64,000 nt of DNA from Sphingomonas sp. PR090111-T3T-6A (GTDB taxonomy: Bacteria > Pseudomonadota > Alphaproteobacteria > Sphingomonadales > Sphingomonadaceae). The stretch is taken from contig NZ_AORL01000023.1 of assembly GCF_000383095.1 (NCBI RefSeq), positions 24,297 to 88,296 on the forward strand, in the 5' to 3' direction. Shown piece by piece: positions 17,126-26,173 of this stretch; the first letter of the stretch is position 1; every line of letters starts with the position of its first letter. The position numbers and the translations under genes were made by a program. The notes beneath the pieces are model-generated. The model saw only the letters and a list, made by a program, of their open reading frames with translations. It was not told the DNA's origin and searched no databases.

Positions 17126-18049
17126 TCAGGCCGAACGGCGGTCGGGCGGTGCCCGGTCGCCGTCGGCGAACAGATGCTTCTCCTCCTCCGCCAGCGCGAC
17201 GAAGGCCCGCGCGGCGGCGCTCCGATAGCCGCCCCGTCGCTGGAGCAGCGCGACCTGGCGGGTCTCGATCACCGGCGCCAGCGCCGCGGCGCGCAGGCTC
17301 GGCCGGTTGTGCACCACGGCATTGGGAAGGATCGTCGCCAGACGCCCCTTGCGCACGATCTCGATGATCGTCTCCATCGAATCCGCTTCCATCGCCACCG
17401 TCGGGCGGATGCCATGGTGGCGGAAGTGGCTGTCGATCTTCATCCGCGTCGCATATTGCGCGCTCAGCAGCACCAGCGGCAGGCTCTCCAGCATCGTCGT
17501 CCCGACCGCGTGGCCGAGCGCGGCGATCGGATGCTGCTTCCCCACGATCAGGCCGAGGCGCTCCTCATGGAGCGGTTGCCATTCGACGTCCTCGGCATGG
17601 ACGTCGCTGGTGGCGATGCCGAGATCGATCCGGTCCGCGCCCAGCGCCGCCTCGATCTCCTCCTGCGCCATCTCTTCCAGCCACAGCGTGATGCCGGGAT
17701 GGCGATCGTGGAAATGCTGGGCGAGCGGCGCCATCAGATAGGCGGAGAAGCTGGGCGCGCAGGCGATGCGCAGCGTGCCGCTCGACAGATCGCGGACATC
17801 GCGCACGGCCCGGCTGCCCGCCTCCAGCTCGGCGAGCGCGCGGCGCGCATAGGCGAGGAAGGCATCCCCCGCGTCGGTCGGCCGCACCGTCCGGCCGCTC
17901 CGGTCCAGCAACTGGGTGCCCATCTGGTCTTCGAGCTGACGGATCTGCTGCGAGAGCGCGGGCTGCGACACATGCAGCGTCAGCGCCGCGCGGGTGAAGC
18001 TGCCCTGCTCGGCGACAGCCAGCAGGTAGCGGATGTGTCGAAGCAGCAT
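17126..18049 (-). CDS. LysR-family transcriptional regulator (CynR-like)
   Basis: This is a 307-residue LysR regulator. The N-terminal winged helix-turn-helix LAVAEQGSFTRAALTLHVSQ and PALSQQIRQLEDQMG (residues 10-45) is followed by the linker helix and a periplasmic-binding-like effector domain starting SGTLRIACAPSFSAYLM (about 92). Overall it most resembles the CynR-type branch. It is divergent from the small secreted-protein gene; several TAAG/CTTA inverted repeats begin only five bases upstream of its start codon and are probably its binding array. Inducer and targets are unknown. Confidence 0.93.
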   Translation of the reverse strand: MLLRHIRYLLAVAEQGSFTRAALTLHVSQPALSQQIRQLEDQMGTQLLDRSGRTVRPTDAGDAFLAYARRALAELEAGSRAVRDVRDLSSGTLRIACAPSFSAYLMAPLAQHFHDRHPGITLWLEEMAQEEIEAALGADRIDLGIATSDVHAEDVEWQPLHEERLGLIVGKQHPIAALGHAVGTTMLESLPLVLLSAQYATRMKIDSHFRHHGIRPTVAMEADSMETIIEIVRKGRLATILPNAVVHNRPSLRAAALAPVIETRQVALLQRRGGYRSAAARAFVALAEEEKHLFADGDRAPPDRRSA

Positions 18050-18053
18050 GCCT

Positions 18054-18093
18054 ATAAGTCCTGCTTATCGCGGTTGTAAGAAATCAGTCTTAG
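18054..18093. promoter_or_regulatory. LysR-type operator array
   Basis: ATAAG-N5-CTTAT (18054-18068, the T-N11-A form) is followed by a second inverted repeat TAAG-N8-CTTA (18077-18092). The array is at the 5' end of the lysR gene in the divergent intergenic region. Confidence 0.6.
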
Positions 18094-18116
18094 AAAATTA
18101 TGACGCAAGCGCCCAG

Positions 18117-18305
18117 ATGGTTCTCAACGCAATTGAGACGGAGATCTCACATGGAAAGGGCAAACCGGCCATTTCCGGGCGCGTCGGGAAGAACGCTCTC
18201 GCCGCCCTGAACCGGATGTTCCGGCCCCGTGCCTCCTCGAACGCCGCCCGGCTCGACGCCCGGCCGCATGAGGCACGCCGCCACCTCACCCCTCTGAACC
18301 CCTGA
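18117..18305 (+). CDS. Possible small basic protein, weak call
   Basis: An open frame from ATG 18117 gives 62 residues (MVLNAIETEISHGKGKPAIS, then an Arg/Ala-rich tail). It begins 25 bases beyond the LysR operator array and fills most of the 311-base gap between lysR and the next gene, so it would be a natural LysR target. There is no clear ribosome-binding site and no recognised family. A competing 19-residue frame starts at ATG 18151 with GGAGA upstream. Either or neither may be real. Confidence 0.25.
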   Translation: MVLNAIETEISHGKGKPAISGRVGKNALAALNRMFRPRASSNAARLDARPHEARRHLTPLNP

Positions 18306-18360
18306 AGCGCGGCGCCCCGTCGTGGTTTGCGCGCGCCTGGATTTCTCGAAAGGACAAGAT

Positions 18361-18744
18361 ATGCGTTCTGCTCTGTTCGGTGCCGTTCTGGCCGGTGCCA
18401 CCCTCGTCGCGGCTCCGGCGGCTTATGCGGCGCACCCGGCGGTCAGCTTCCGCTCGATCGAGTATAATGCGGGGGACCGCACGGCCGAGGCGCAGAATGC
18501 GCTGGGCGGCGCCATCCCGGCGGGCACCCCGATCGCGCAGGCGCAGGCGGTGCTGAAAGATGCCGGCGCGTCCTGCCGCCCCAGCCGCCACGAGGCCAAC
18601 ACGATCCGCTGCCTCTATAACGAGATGGCCGCCACCGACGAGAATTTCGACGACATCCGCTATACGACGCACCTGCACACCGCCGATGGCGTCGTCACCG
18701 ATCTGACCGTCGAGCGGGTGGTCGATACGCACAGCGGCAACTGA
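18361..18744 (+). CDS. Small exported protein of unknown function
   Basis: This is a 127-residue protein with a clear signal peptide (MRSALFGAVLAGATLVAAPA ending AYAA). The mature part has two cysteines (ASCRPSRHEANTIRCLYNEM) that could form a disulfide, and a C-terminal beta-rich segment. AAGGACAA is seen upstream of ATG 18361. It has no recognised domain; the overall pattern resembles small periplasmic proteins of the SmpA/OmlA-like type, but that is only a weak impression. Confidence 0.7.
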   Translation: MRSALFGAVLAGATLVAAPAAYAAHPAVSFRSIEYNAGDRTAEAQNALGGAIPAGTPIAQAQAVLKDAGASCRPSRHEANTIRCLYNEMAATDENFDDIRYTTHLHTADGVVTDLTVERVVDTHSGN

Positions 18745-18793
18745 GCGAAGTCCACCGGTCCGGGAGGGAACCTTCTCTCCCGGACATTCCCTC

Positions 18794-20125
18794 TCAGTCC
18801 GTCTTGCGGCCCCATTCCCGGTTCAGGCCGAGCGCCACCAGCGTGCAGACCGCGCCCGAGAGAAGATAGGCACCCACCGAGATCAGCCCGAAATTGCTGG
18901 CGAGCAGCAGGGCGGCCAGCGGCGCGAAGCCGGCCCCGATGAACCAGGAGGCGGTCGCCGTCGTGCCGGCGCCGGTATAGCGATGCTTGGGCGAGAAGCT
19001 GCTGTTGGTCGCACCGGAAGCCTGGCCGAAGGACAGGCCCAGAAGGACGAAGCCCAGCATCATATAGGCCCATTCGCCGGCCGTGCCGCGCCCCAGAAGC
19101 TGCGGGGCGAAGCCGCTGTACGCGCCGATCAGGACCGCCGAGCTGCCCAGCAGCGTGCGGCGCCCGACCTTGTCCGCGATCGCGCCGGACAAGGTGACCG
19201 CCAGCAGGCCGACGGCCGCGCCCACCATCTCGATCGCCAGGAAGCGGACCGGCTTCTCGCCGGACAGCACCACCCAGGACAGCGGGAACACCGTCACCAG
19301 ATGGAAGAGCGCGAAGCTGGCGAGCGGCGCGAAGGCGCCGAGGATCACGGTGCGCCCTTCCTCCTGGAACATTTCCGTGACCGGGGAGGGCTGCAACTCG
19401 CGGCTCTCGAACAGCTCCTGGAACTCCGGCGTGGAGATCAGGCGCAGGCGGGCGAACAGGGCCACGACGTTGATGACGAAGGCGACGAAGAAGGGATAGC
19501 GCCAGCCCCAGTCGAGGAAGTCCGCGGGGGGGAGGGTGTTCAGCAGGAAGGTGAACACGGCGGCCGCCACGAACAGGCCGATCGGCGCCCCGAGCTGCGG
19601 GATCATCGCGAACCAGCCGCGCCGCCCGGCCGGCGCGGCGAGCGACAGGAGCGACGGCAGCCCGTCCCACGTCCCGCCCTGCGCGAAGCCCTGGCCGAGG
19701 CGGAAGAGCGCGAGCAGCACGACGGCCATGCCGCCCGCTTCGGCATAGCCCGGCAGGAAGGCCATCGCCGCTGTCGATCCGCCGAGCAGGAACATGGCGA
19801 TGGTGAGCTTCACCCCGCGCCCGTGCCGCCGGTCCAGCCACATGAAGACGAGGGCGCCGAACGGGCGCGCGGCGAAGGACAGGGCGAAGATCGCGAAGGA
19901 GTAGAGCGTTCCGGTCAGCGCGTTGACATAGGGGAAGATCAGCGCCGGAAAGACCAAGACGGAAGCGATCGCGTAGACGAAGAAATCGAAGAACTCCGTC
20001 GAGCGCCCGATGATGACGCCCACCGCGATGTCGCCTGGCCGGATCTGATGCTCGCGGGCGTTGATCAGCCGGGCGTCGCGCTCCAGCGGAGTCGAGTTCG
20101 CCGTGTCCAGCGTGCCTGCCGCCAT
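18794..20125 (-). CDS. MFS transporter, metabolite:H+ symporter type
   Basis: This is a 443-residue transporter with 12 predicted membrane helices. The first helix region VGVIIGRSTEFFDFFVYAIA and the loop MWLDRRHGRGVKLTIAMFLL match the metabolite:H+ symporter (MHS; citrate/alpha-ketoglutarate/proline) branch. GGAGG lies nine bases before ATG 20125. It is divergent from the cyo operon across 166 bases. Probable substrates are organic acids or osmolytes, but no neighbouring enzyme indicates which. Confidence 0.88.
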   Translation of the reverse strand: MAAGTLDTANSTPLERDARLINAREHQIRPGDIAVGVIIGRSTEFFDFFVYAIASVLVFPALIFPYVNALTGTLYSFAIFALSFAARPFGALVFMWLDRRHGRGVKLTIAMFLLGGSTAAMAFLPGYAEAGGMAVVLLALFRLGQGFAQGGTWDGLPSLLSLAAPAGRRGWFAMIPQLGAPIGLFVAAAVFTFLLNTLPPADFLDWGWRYPFFVAFVINVVALFARLRLISTPEFQELFESRELQPSPVTEMFQEEGRTVILGAFAPLASFALFHLVTVFPLSWVVLSGEKPVRFLAIEMVGAAVGLLAVTLSGAIADKVGRRTLLGSSAVLIGAYSGFAPQLLGRGTAGEWAYMMLGFVLLGLSFGQASGATNSSFSPKHRYTGAGTTATASWFIGAGFAPLAALLLASNFGLISVGAYLLSGAVCTLVALGLNREWGRKTD

Positions 20126-20291
20126 CCCGTTCGCCTCCCTCGATTCATCGAAGAGCAATTTTGATTGCCACGGTACTTTGCCAACGACGGGGACGCAACG
20201 ATACTCTCTTGCTGTTTGTTCATCCGGCGGTCCACTATAGCGGGGCTCTGATCGAGCGATCGAATCGGACAAGGGAGGGCTCGCGGGACGC

Positions 20292-21469
20292 ATGCGGAGA
20301 CAAGCACCCAACCCCATCGGCAACGGCCTGCGCTTCAGCCTCCTGGCCCTGTCCGCGCTCCTCGGCGGATGCAGCCGGGACGTCATGAACCCCGCAGGGG
20401 ATATCGCCCTCCAGCAACGCAATCTGATCCTTTTCGCCACGCTCGTGATGCTGCTCATCATCGTGCCGGTGATGGTGCTCATCGTCCTCTTCGCCTGGCG
20501 TTACAGGCGCGGCAATCCCAACAAGACCTACGATCCGGGCTTCGATCATTCGACCACGCTCGAACTGGTCATCTGGGCCTGCCCGCTGTTCATCATCATC
20601 GCCTTGAGCGCCGTCACCTGGACGAGCACGCATCTGCTCGATCCCTTCCGGCCGCTGGCGCGGATCGCGCCGGGCAAGCCGGTTCCGCCCGGCACCAAGC
20701 CGCTGGAGGTGCAGGTCGTCGGTCTCGACTGGAAATGGCTGTTCATCTATCCGGATCTGGGCGTCGCGACGGTCAACGAACTGGCGCTGCCGACCAACGT
20801 GCCGGTCCATTTCTCGATCACCTCGACCGACCAGTTCAACACCTTCTACGCGCCGACGCTGGCGGGCATGATCTATGCCATGCCCAACATGCGCTCCGAG
20901 CTGAACGCGGTGCTCAACCGGCCGGTCGAGACCACGGGCTATTCGGGCAACTATACGGGCCGCGGCTTCTCGGACATGCAGTTCAAGCTGCACGGCCTGT
21001 CGCCGGCGGACTTCGATCGCTGGGTGGCCGGCGTGAAGGGGGCGGGGGTGGCCTCGCGACGCAGACCTACATCGCGCTCGCCCAGCCGAGCGAGCGGGTG
21101 CCGGTGATGCACTTCGCCGCGGTGCAGCCGGGGCTGTTCGAGCGGATCGTCAACCGCTGCGTCGAGCCCGGCAAACCGTGTGCGGTCGACGTCATGCGGC
21201 GGGACATGCAGCGGGCGGGCGGCAACCCCGAAAACCCGCAGATGGGGGCCGGCATGGCGCCCGGACGCGAGTCGGCGCCGGTCCCCGGCGGGCAGCCCGT
21301 GCCCGCGCTGGAGAAGACTCCGCAGGAGAAAGGCTCCGGCCCGAACGTGACCAGGACGGTGCAGCCCGGCACGCCCGGCCAGCGCACGCCCGGCGATCCG
21401 CGCAACCGCGACATGACGCGGGCCGATCCCTCCCTCGCCCCCGGCGCGGTGCGCGCCGGTCACGCCTGA
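20292..21469 (+). pseudogene. cyoA: Quinol oxidase subunit II, frameshifted in this sequence
   Basis: CyoA is the lipoprotein subunit II of the bo3-type ubiquinol oxidase. The signal and lipobox LSALLGGCSRD, two membrane helices, the cupredoxin domain (WTSTHLLDPFRPL; VVGLDWKWLFIYPDLGVATV; TSTDQFNTFYAPTL) and the FSDMQFKLHGLS segment are intact. At about 21038-21050, in a run of GGGGGCGGGGGTGG, the frame is lost: the original frame ends at 21107 with an Arg/Ser-rich tail, while the expected continuation TYIALAQPSERVPVMHFA runs in another frame to 21469. One missing G explains it. All downstream genes are intact, so a sequencing or assembly error is as likely as a real mutation. The C-terminus also has a long Pro/Gly-rich extension. 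Confidence 0.9.
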
Positions 21470-21490
21470 TCTCGTGCCAGCGGAACAGCT

Positions 21491-23488
21491 ATGACCGACA
21501 CGCTCACCAAGATGATCTTCGGACGGCTGACACTGGAGGCCCTCCCGATCCACGAGCCGATCCTCGTCATCACCTTCGTCGTCGTGGCCCTGGGAGGGCT
21601 GGCGGTGCTGGCGGCGATCACGCGCTATCGCCTCTGGGGCTATCTCTGGAAGGAATGGTTCACCAGCGTCGATCACAAGCGGATCGGCATCATGTATCTG
21701 GTGCTGGGCATCATCATGCTGCTGCGCGGCTTCTCGGACGCGCTGATGATGCGCGGGCAGCAGGCGGTCGCGTTCGGGGCGGACCAGGGCTATCTGCCGT
21801 CGCACCATTACGACCAGATATTCACCGCGCACGGGACGATCATGATCTTCTTCGTGGCGATCCCGCTGGTGGTGGGCATCGTCAATTTCGTGATGCCGTT
21901 GCAGATCGGCGCGCGCGACGTCGCCTTCCCCTTCCTCAACAATCTGAGCTTCTGGCTGACGGTGGCGGGCGCGATCCTGGTGATGCTCTCGCTGTTCGTC
22001 GGCGAGTTCGCCCGCACCGGCTGGCTCGGCTATGCGCCGCTCTCCGAGCTGGATTACAGCCCCGACACGGGCGTCGATTATTATCTCTGGTCGTTGCAGA
22101 TAGCCGGCGTCGGCACCACGCTGTCGGCGATCAACATGGTCGCCACCATCATCAGGATGCGCGCGCCGGGCATGACGATGATGAAGATGCCGGTGTTCTG
22201 CTGGACGGCGCTCTGCTCCAACGCGCTGGCGGTCGCCATCTTCCCCGCGCTCACCGCGGCTTTCCTGCTGCTCCTCCTCGATCGCTACGCCGGCACCCAC
22301 TTCTTCACCAACCAGCTCGGCGGCGCGCCGATGATGTACTGGAACATGGTGTGGATCTGGGGGCACCCGGAGGTCTACGTCCTCGTCCTGCCGGCGTTCG
22401 GCATCTTCTCCGAGATCACGTCGACCTTCACGGGCAAGCGCCTCTTCGGCTATTCGTCGATGGTCTACGCGACCGTGGTCATCACCATCCTGTCCTATCT
22501 GGTCTGGCTGCACCATTTCTTCACCATGGGCGCAGGGCCGAGCGTGAACAGCTTCTTCGGCATCGCCACGATGGTGATCTCGATCCCCACGGGGGCCAAG
22601 ATCTTCAACTGGCTGTTCACCATGTACCGGGGCGACATCCGCTTCGAGCTGCCGATGATGTGGGTGGTGGCCTTCATGCTCACCTTCGTGATCGGTGGCA
22701 TGACCGGCGTGCTGCTCGCCATTCCGCCGGCGGACTTCGTGCTGCACAACTCGCTGTTCCTCGTCGCGCACTTCCACAACGTCATCATCGGCGGCGTGGT
22801 GTTCGGGCTGTTCGCGGGGATGGTCTACTGGTTTCCCAAGGCGTTCGGCTTCAAGCTCGATCCCTTCTGGGGCCATGTCGCCTTCTGGGGCTGGACGGTC
22901 GGTTTCTGGATCGCCTGGGCGCCGATCTACATCGTCGGCCTGATGGGCACGACGCGGCGCGTCCACCATTTCGACGACCTGTCGCTCCAGCCCTATTTCG
23001 TCGTCGCGGCGATCGGCGCGGTGGTGATCTTCATCGGCATCATCGGCTTCGTGATGAGCATCGTCATGGGCATCGTGAAGCGCGACCAGCTTCGCGACAC
23101 CACCGGCGATCCGTGGAACGGCCGCACGCTCGAATGGTCGACCACGTCGCCGCCGCCGCCCTATAATTTCGCGCTGACGCCGGTCATCCACGATCTCGAC
23201 GCGTGGTACGACATGAAGACGCGCGGCTATGAGCGGCCGGCGGACGGCTTCCGCCCGATCCACATGCCGCGCAACACCGGCGCGGGCGTGATCCTGGCGG
23301 GGCTCGCCTTCACGCTCGGCTTCGGCATGATCTGGTACATGTGGTGGCTGGCGGCGATCAGCTTCGTCGGCCTGTTCGTGGTCGCGATCGGTCACACGTT
23401 CAACTTCAACCGGGACTATTTCATCCCCGCCGAGGAAGTCACCCGGACGGAGAGCAGCCGACCGCAACCGCTGGAGGCGAGGGCCTGA
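21491..23488 (+). CDS. cyoB: Cytochrome bo3 ubiquinol oxidase subunit I
   Basis: This is the catalytic heme-copper subunit, 665 residues, with about 15 membrane helices. Seen are the Cu-B/Tyr segment [20 protein letters not shown] (about residues 279-298), [19 protein letters not shown] with heme histidines near 419, and the N-terminal [15 protein letters not shown]. Quinol oxidase type is indicated by the operon and by length. It reduces O2 with electrons from ubiquinol while pumping protons. It begins 21 bases after the cyoA stop and is followed by cyoC after one base. Confidence 0.98.
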   Translation: MTDTLTKMIFGRLTLEALPIHEPILVITFVVVALGGLAVLAAITRYRLWGYLWKEWFTSVDHKRIGIMYLVLGIIMLLRGFSDALMMRGQQAVAFGADQGYLPSHHYDQIFTAHGTIMIFFVAIPLVVGIVNFVMPLQIGARDVAFPFLNNLSFWLTVAGAILVMLSLFVGEFARTGWLGYAPLSELDYSPDTGVDYYLWSLQIAGVGTTLSAINMVATIIRMRAPGMTMMKMPVFCWTALCSNALAVAIFPALTAAFLLLLLDRYAGTHFFTNQLGGAPMMYWNMVWIWGHPEVYVLVLPAFGIFSEITSTFTGKRLFGYSSMVYATVVITILSYLVWLHHFFTMGAGPSVNSFFGIATMVISIPTGAKIFNWLFTMYRGDIRFELPMMWVVAFMLTFVIGGMTGVLLAIPPADFVLHNSLFLVAHFHNVIIGGVVFGLFAGMVYWFPKAFGFKLDPFWGHVAFWGWTVGFWIAWAPIYIVGLMGTTRRVHHFDDLSLQPYFVVAAIGAVVIFIGIIGFVMSIVMGIVKRDQLRDTTGDPWNGRTLEWSTTSPPPPYNFALTPVIHDLDAWYDMKTRGYERPADGFRPIHMPRNTGAGVILAGLAFTLGFGMIWYMWWLAAISFVGLFVVAIGHTFNFNRDYFIPAEEVTRTESSRPQPLEARA

Positions 23489-23489
23489 C

Positions 23490-24128
23490 ATGACCGATCG
23501 CGCTTTGGAACCCGGCGAGAGCGGCGCCATCACCTGGCATCAGGTGGAGGAGGAGCACCACGATCATGGCGGCGGGGGCGCCACGATCCTGGGCTTCTGG
23601 ATCTACCTGATGAGCGACGCGCTCATCTTCGCCTCGCTGTTCGCGATGTTCGGCGTGGTGAGCAGCAGCTATGCGGGCGGGCCGACCCCGCGGGAGATCT
23701 TCGATCTGCCGCTGGTCGCGCTGAACACTGCCTTCCTGCTCGCCTCCTCGATCACCTTCGGGCAGGCGATCCCCTATATCGAGGCGGGCCGCGTCGGCCC
23801 GACGCGCCTCTGGCTGGCGGTGACGGGCCTGCTCGGCGCGGCCTTCATCGGGGTGGAGCTGTCCGAGTTCGCCCATCTCGTGGCGGAAGGCGCCGGCCCG
23901 CAGCGCAGCGCCTTCCTCTCGGCCTTCTTCACGCTGGTGGGCACGCACGGCGCGCACGTCACCTGCGGCCTCATCTGGATCGTCACCATGCTCGTGCAGC
24001 TCGGCCAGCGCGGGCTGACGCACGACATGAAGCGGCGGCTGATGTGCCTGTCGATGTTCTGGCACTTCCTCGACATCATCTGGATCGGCGTGTTCACCTT
24101 CGTCTATCTCTATGGAGTGGTCCGTTGA
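23490..24128 (+). CDS. cyoC: Cytochrome bo3 ubiquinol oxidase subunit III
   Basis: This is a 212-residue five-helix subunit of the heme-copper oxidase III family. It has the conserved FWIYLMSDALIFASLFAMF first helix, SSSYAGGPTPREIFDLPLVALNT, and LVGTHGAHVTCGLIWI with the family histidines. It starts one base after cyoB and overlaps cyoD, so translation is coupled. It supports stability and turnover of subunit I. Confidence 0.97.
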   Translation: MTDRALEPGESGAITWHQVEEEHHDHGGGGATILGFWIYLMSDALIFASLFAMFGVVSSSYAGGPTPREIFDLPLVALNTAFLLASSITFGQAIPYIEAGRVGPTRLWLAVTGLLGAAFIGVELSEFAHLVAEGAGPQRSAFLSAFFTLVGTHGAHVTCGLIWIVTMLVQLGQRGLTHDMKRRLMCLSMFWHFLDIIWIGVFTFVYLYGVVR

Positions 24129-24493
24129 GCACCTCCCACACCGACGCGCATCACGCCCATAGCGGCGAGCCCGGCCACGGCAGCCCGCGCAGCTATCGGA
24201 TCGGGGCGGCGCTGGCGATCCTGCTGACGGTGCTGCCCTTCTGGCTGGTGATGGCGAGGCCGCTGCCCAGCCCGGGATTGACCGCCGCGCTCATCTTTGC
24301 GCTCGCGCTCGTCCAGATCGTCGTCCATGTGATCTGCTTCCTGCATCTGGACACGCGATCGGAGGGCGGGTGGACGCTGCTGTCCTTCCTGTTCACGACG
24401 GTGATCGTGGTGCTCACCATCGGGGGCTCGGTTTGGGTCATGTTCCATCTCAACACCAACATGATGCCGATGCCGACCGTCCCGATGCACTGA
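24125..24493 (+). CDS. cyoD: Cytochrome bo3 ubiquinol oxidase subunit IV
   Basis: This is a 122-residue subunit with a His-rich N-terminus (SHTDAHHAHSGEPGHG) and three membrane helices, including LVQIVVHVICFLHLDTRSEG, the most conserved part of CyoD. The start is TTG 24125, sharing bases with the cyoC TGA. It helps assemble the Cu-B site. Next comes a SURF1 gene. Confidence 0.95.
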   Translation: MSTSHTDAHHAHSGEPGHGSPRSYRIGAALAILLTVLPFWLVMARPLPSPGLTAALIFALALVQIVVHVICFLHLDTRSEGGWTLLSFLFTTVIVVLTIGGSVWVMFHLNTNMMPMPTVPMH

Positions 24494-24510
24494 TCGTTCG
24501 GGAAGGCCTT

Positions 24511-25230
24511 ATGGAAGAAGACGTCCCCAGCCGGGGCAAACGTATGGCGCTCGCCGGCTTCGCGATGCTCTGCGTCGCGCTGTTCGGGGCGCTGTGCGTG
24601 TGGCAGATCGAGCGGCGCGCGTGGAAGCTGGCGCTCATCGACGCCGTCGACAAGCGTGTCCACGCAGCCGCGACGCCCACTCCCGGGCCTGCGGACTGGC
24701 CGAGAGTCTCGGCGGCGCGCGACCAGTATCGGCACGTCACGGTCGAAGGCCGGCTGCTGAACGACCGGGAGACGCTGGTGCAGGCGCTCACCGAGCAGGG
24801 CCCCGGCTATTGGGTGCTGACGCCGTTGCAGACGCCTGCGGGATATACCGTCCTCATCAACCGGGGCTATGTTCCCGAGAAGCAGGCCGATCCCCGATCG
24901 CGCGCGAGCGGCCAGCCCGCCGGCCCGGTGCGGATCACGGGCCTGCTGCGCATCACGGAGCCCAAGGGCCGCATCTTCGAGCCGAACGAGCCAGCGCAGG
25001 GGCGCTGGTTCTCGCGCGATGTCGCGGCGATCGCGAGGGCGCGGGGGCTGGGAACCACGGCCCCTTATTTCATCGATGCGGATGCGGCGCCGAACCCCGG
25101 CGGATGGCCGCTGGGCGGGCTGACGGTTATCTCCTTCCCCAACAACCATCTCGTCTACGCGATCACCTGGTTCAGCCTGGCGCTGCTCTCGGCCTATGGC
25201 GCGGTGATGTTCTGGCGGGAGAAGGCGTAG
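24511..25230 (+). CDS. SURF1-family oxidase assembly protein
   Basis: This is a 239-residue protein with one N-terminal and one C-terminal membrane helix and the conserved periplasmic domain of SURF1/Shy1. Motifs are WQIERRAWKLALIDAVDKRV, QYRHVTVEGRL, INRGYVPEKQ, FEPNEPAQGRWFSRDV and, before the last helix, ISFPNNHLVYAITWFSLALL. It acts in heme insertion into terminal oxidases. Its place as the last gene of cyoABCD fits an operon-specific assembly factor for the quinol oxidase. Confidence 0.93.
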   Translation: MEEDVPSRGKRMALAGFAMLCVALFGALCVWQIERRAWKLALIDAVDKRVHAAATPTPGPADWPRVSAARDQYRHVTVEGRLLNDRETLVQALTEQGPGYWVLTPLQTPAGYTVLINRGYVPEKQADPRSRASGQPAGPVRITGLLRITEPKGRIFEPNEPAQGRWFSRDVAAIARARGLGTTAPYFIDADAAPNPGGWPLGGLTVISFPNNHLVYAITWFSLALLSAYGAVMFWREKA

Positions 25231-25264
25231 CGGGCAGGGCTGCTGCGCCGAACGGCCGGAAAAA

Positions 25265-25300
25265 GCGCCCCGGCGGACAGGGAATGACCCGCCGGGGCGC
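25265..25300. terminator. Perfect 12-bp hairpin after the cyo operon
   Basis: GCGCCCCGGCGG (25265-25276) and CCGCCGGGGCGC (25289-25300) pair without mismatch. On the minus strand it is followed by TTTTT; on the plus strand it follows the SURF1 stop by 34 bases but has no T-run. It may be bidirectional. Confidence 0.65.
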
Positions 25301-25501
25301 GGAACCGATCAGCGGCTCGGTTCACGCAAGGTCCAATCCCGCACCGGCCCAAAAGTTTCGGCGCCGTTGGAAAAATCCCTGCTCGCGCGGCTGCCCGTCC
25401 GTCGCGGCGGGGCGGGCCTGCCGCCGGAGAGGCGGTGGAACTCCCCGTGCGGACGGGCGGTTGGTTCCTGCATCGGCATCCGCCATGCAAAGGAGCCCCT
25501 C

Positions 25502-25660
25502 TTGCCGCACAAGCCCGAAATCGAACCCCGCAAGGAAAAGCGCGCCTTCGCCGTCTGGGTCGTGGCCGCGCTCTTGCTTCTGGCCGCGGGCGTCTTCGTG
25601 GTGACCGAGGTGCTGCGCACCTTCCCCACGCACGTCGTCGATAGCTCGCCCTCCCGCTAG
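25502..25660 (+). CDS. 52-residue single-pass membrane protein
   Basis: TTG start at 25502 with AGGAG six bases upstream; the stop is at 25660. The product has a charged cytoplasmic start (PHKPEIEPRKEKRAF), one membrane helix (about residues 17-36) and a short periplasmic tail. I know no family for it. It is convergent with the iron-permease-family gene, four bases away. Moderate confidence because start codon, ribosome-binding site and topology agree. Confidence 0.5.
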   Translation: MPHKPEIEPRKEKRAFAVWVVAALLLLAAGVFVVTEVLRTFPTHVVDSSPSR

Positions 25661-25664
25661 GCGG

Positions 25665-26096
25665 TCAGCTTCGTTCGATCAGCTTCGCCATGCTGGTCTG
25701 CACCGTCTCGCTCTTGTCCTGACGGGAATCGGATTCTTCTCCCGCTTCCTCCGCCTCCTTCTCGATCGCGGCCCGTATCCGTTCGATCTGCCGGTCCGTC
25801 AGATGCTCGATCGCGATGAAGTGTCCGCGCGCGCCGTCGAGCGCGCGGATCAGCTCGTCGAGCTTGGCCTGCATCGCGGCCGCGTCGCGATTCTGGCTGT
25901 TCTGGATGAGGAAGACCATCAGGAAGGTGACGATCGTGGTCGCGGTGTTCACCACGAGCTGCCAGGTGTCGGAATAATGGAACAGCGGGCCGGACACGCC
26001 CCACAGGACGATCAGCATCGCCGCCAGCACGAAGGCGAGCGGTTGCCCCGCGAAAGCGGCGATACGGCCTGAGATATTCGCGAAGAATCGGTCCAT
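25665..26096 (-). CDS. Low-affinity iron permease family membrane protein
   Basis: This is a 143-residue protein with two membrane helices (FAGQPLAFVLAAMLIVLWGV; LVVNTATTIVTFLMVFLIQN) followed by the conserved NSQNRDAAAMQAKLDELIRA segment and an acidic C-terminal tail. This is the short bacterial form of the low-affinity iron permease (Fet4-like) family; iron transport by these short homologs is unproven. It lies downstream of the MgtC-family gene on the same strand with a 77-base gap. Confidence 0.85.
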   Translation of the reverse strand: MDRFFANISGRIAAFAGQPLAFVLAAMLIVLWGVSGPLFHYSDTWQLVVNTATTIVTFLMVFLIQNSQNRDAAAMQAKLDELIRALDGARGHFIAIEHLTDRQIERIRAAIEKEAEEAGEESDSRQDKSETVQTSMAKLIERS

Positions 26097-26173
26097 TCTG
26101 GTCTCCGTTCGGGGGCGGCGGGCGCCCGGATTTCCGAAACGAGCCTGATGGTTCTTTGCTCCGGCGGGTGCGT

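Noticed and set aside
18151..18210. 19-codon frame with GGAGA upstream
   Set aside because: Too short to separate from chance; noted only as an alternative to the small frame at 18117.
20951..23533. 860-codon minus-strand frame across cyoB
   Set aside because: Charged low-complexity composition (His, Asp, Arg) and complete overlap with the certain cyoB gene.
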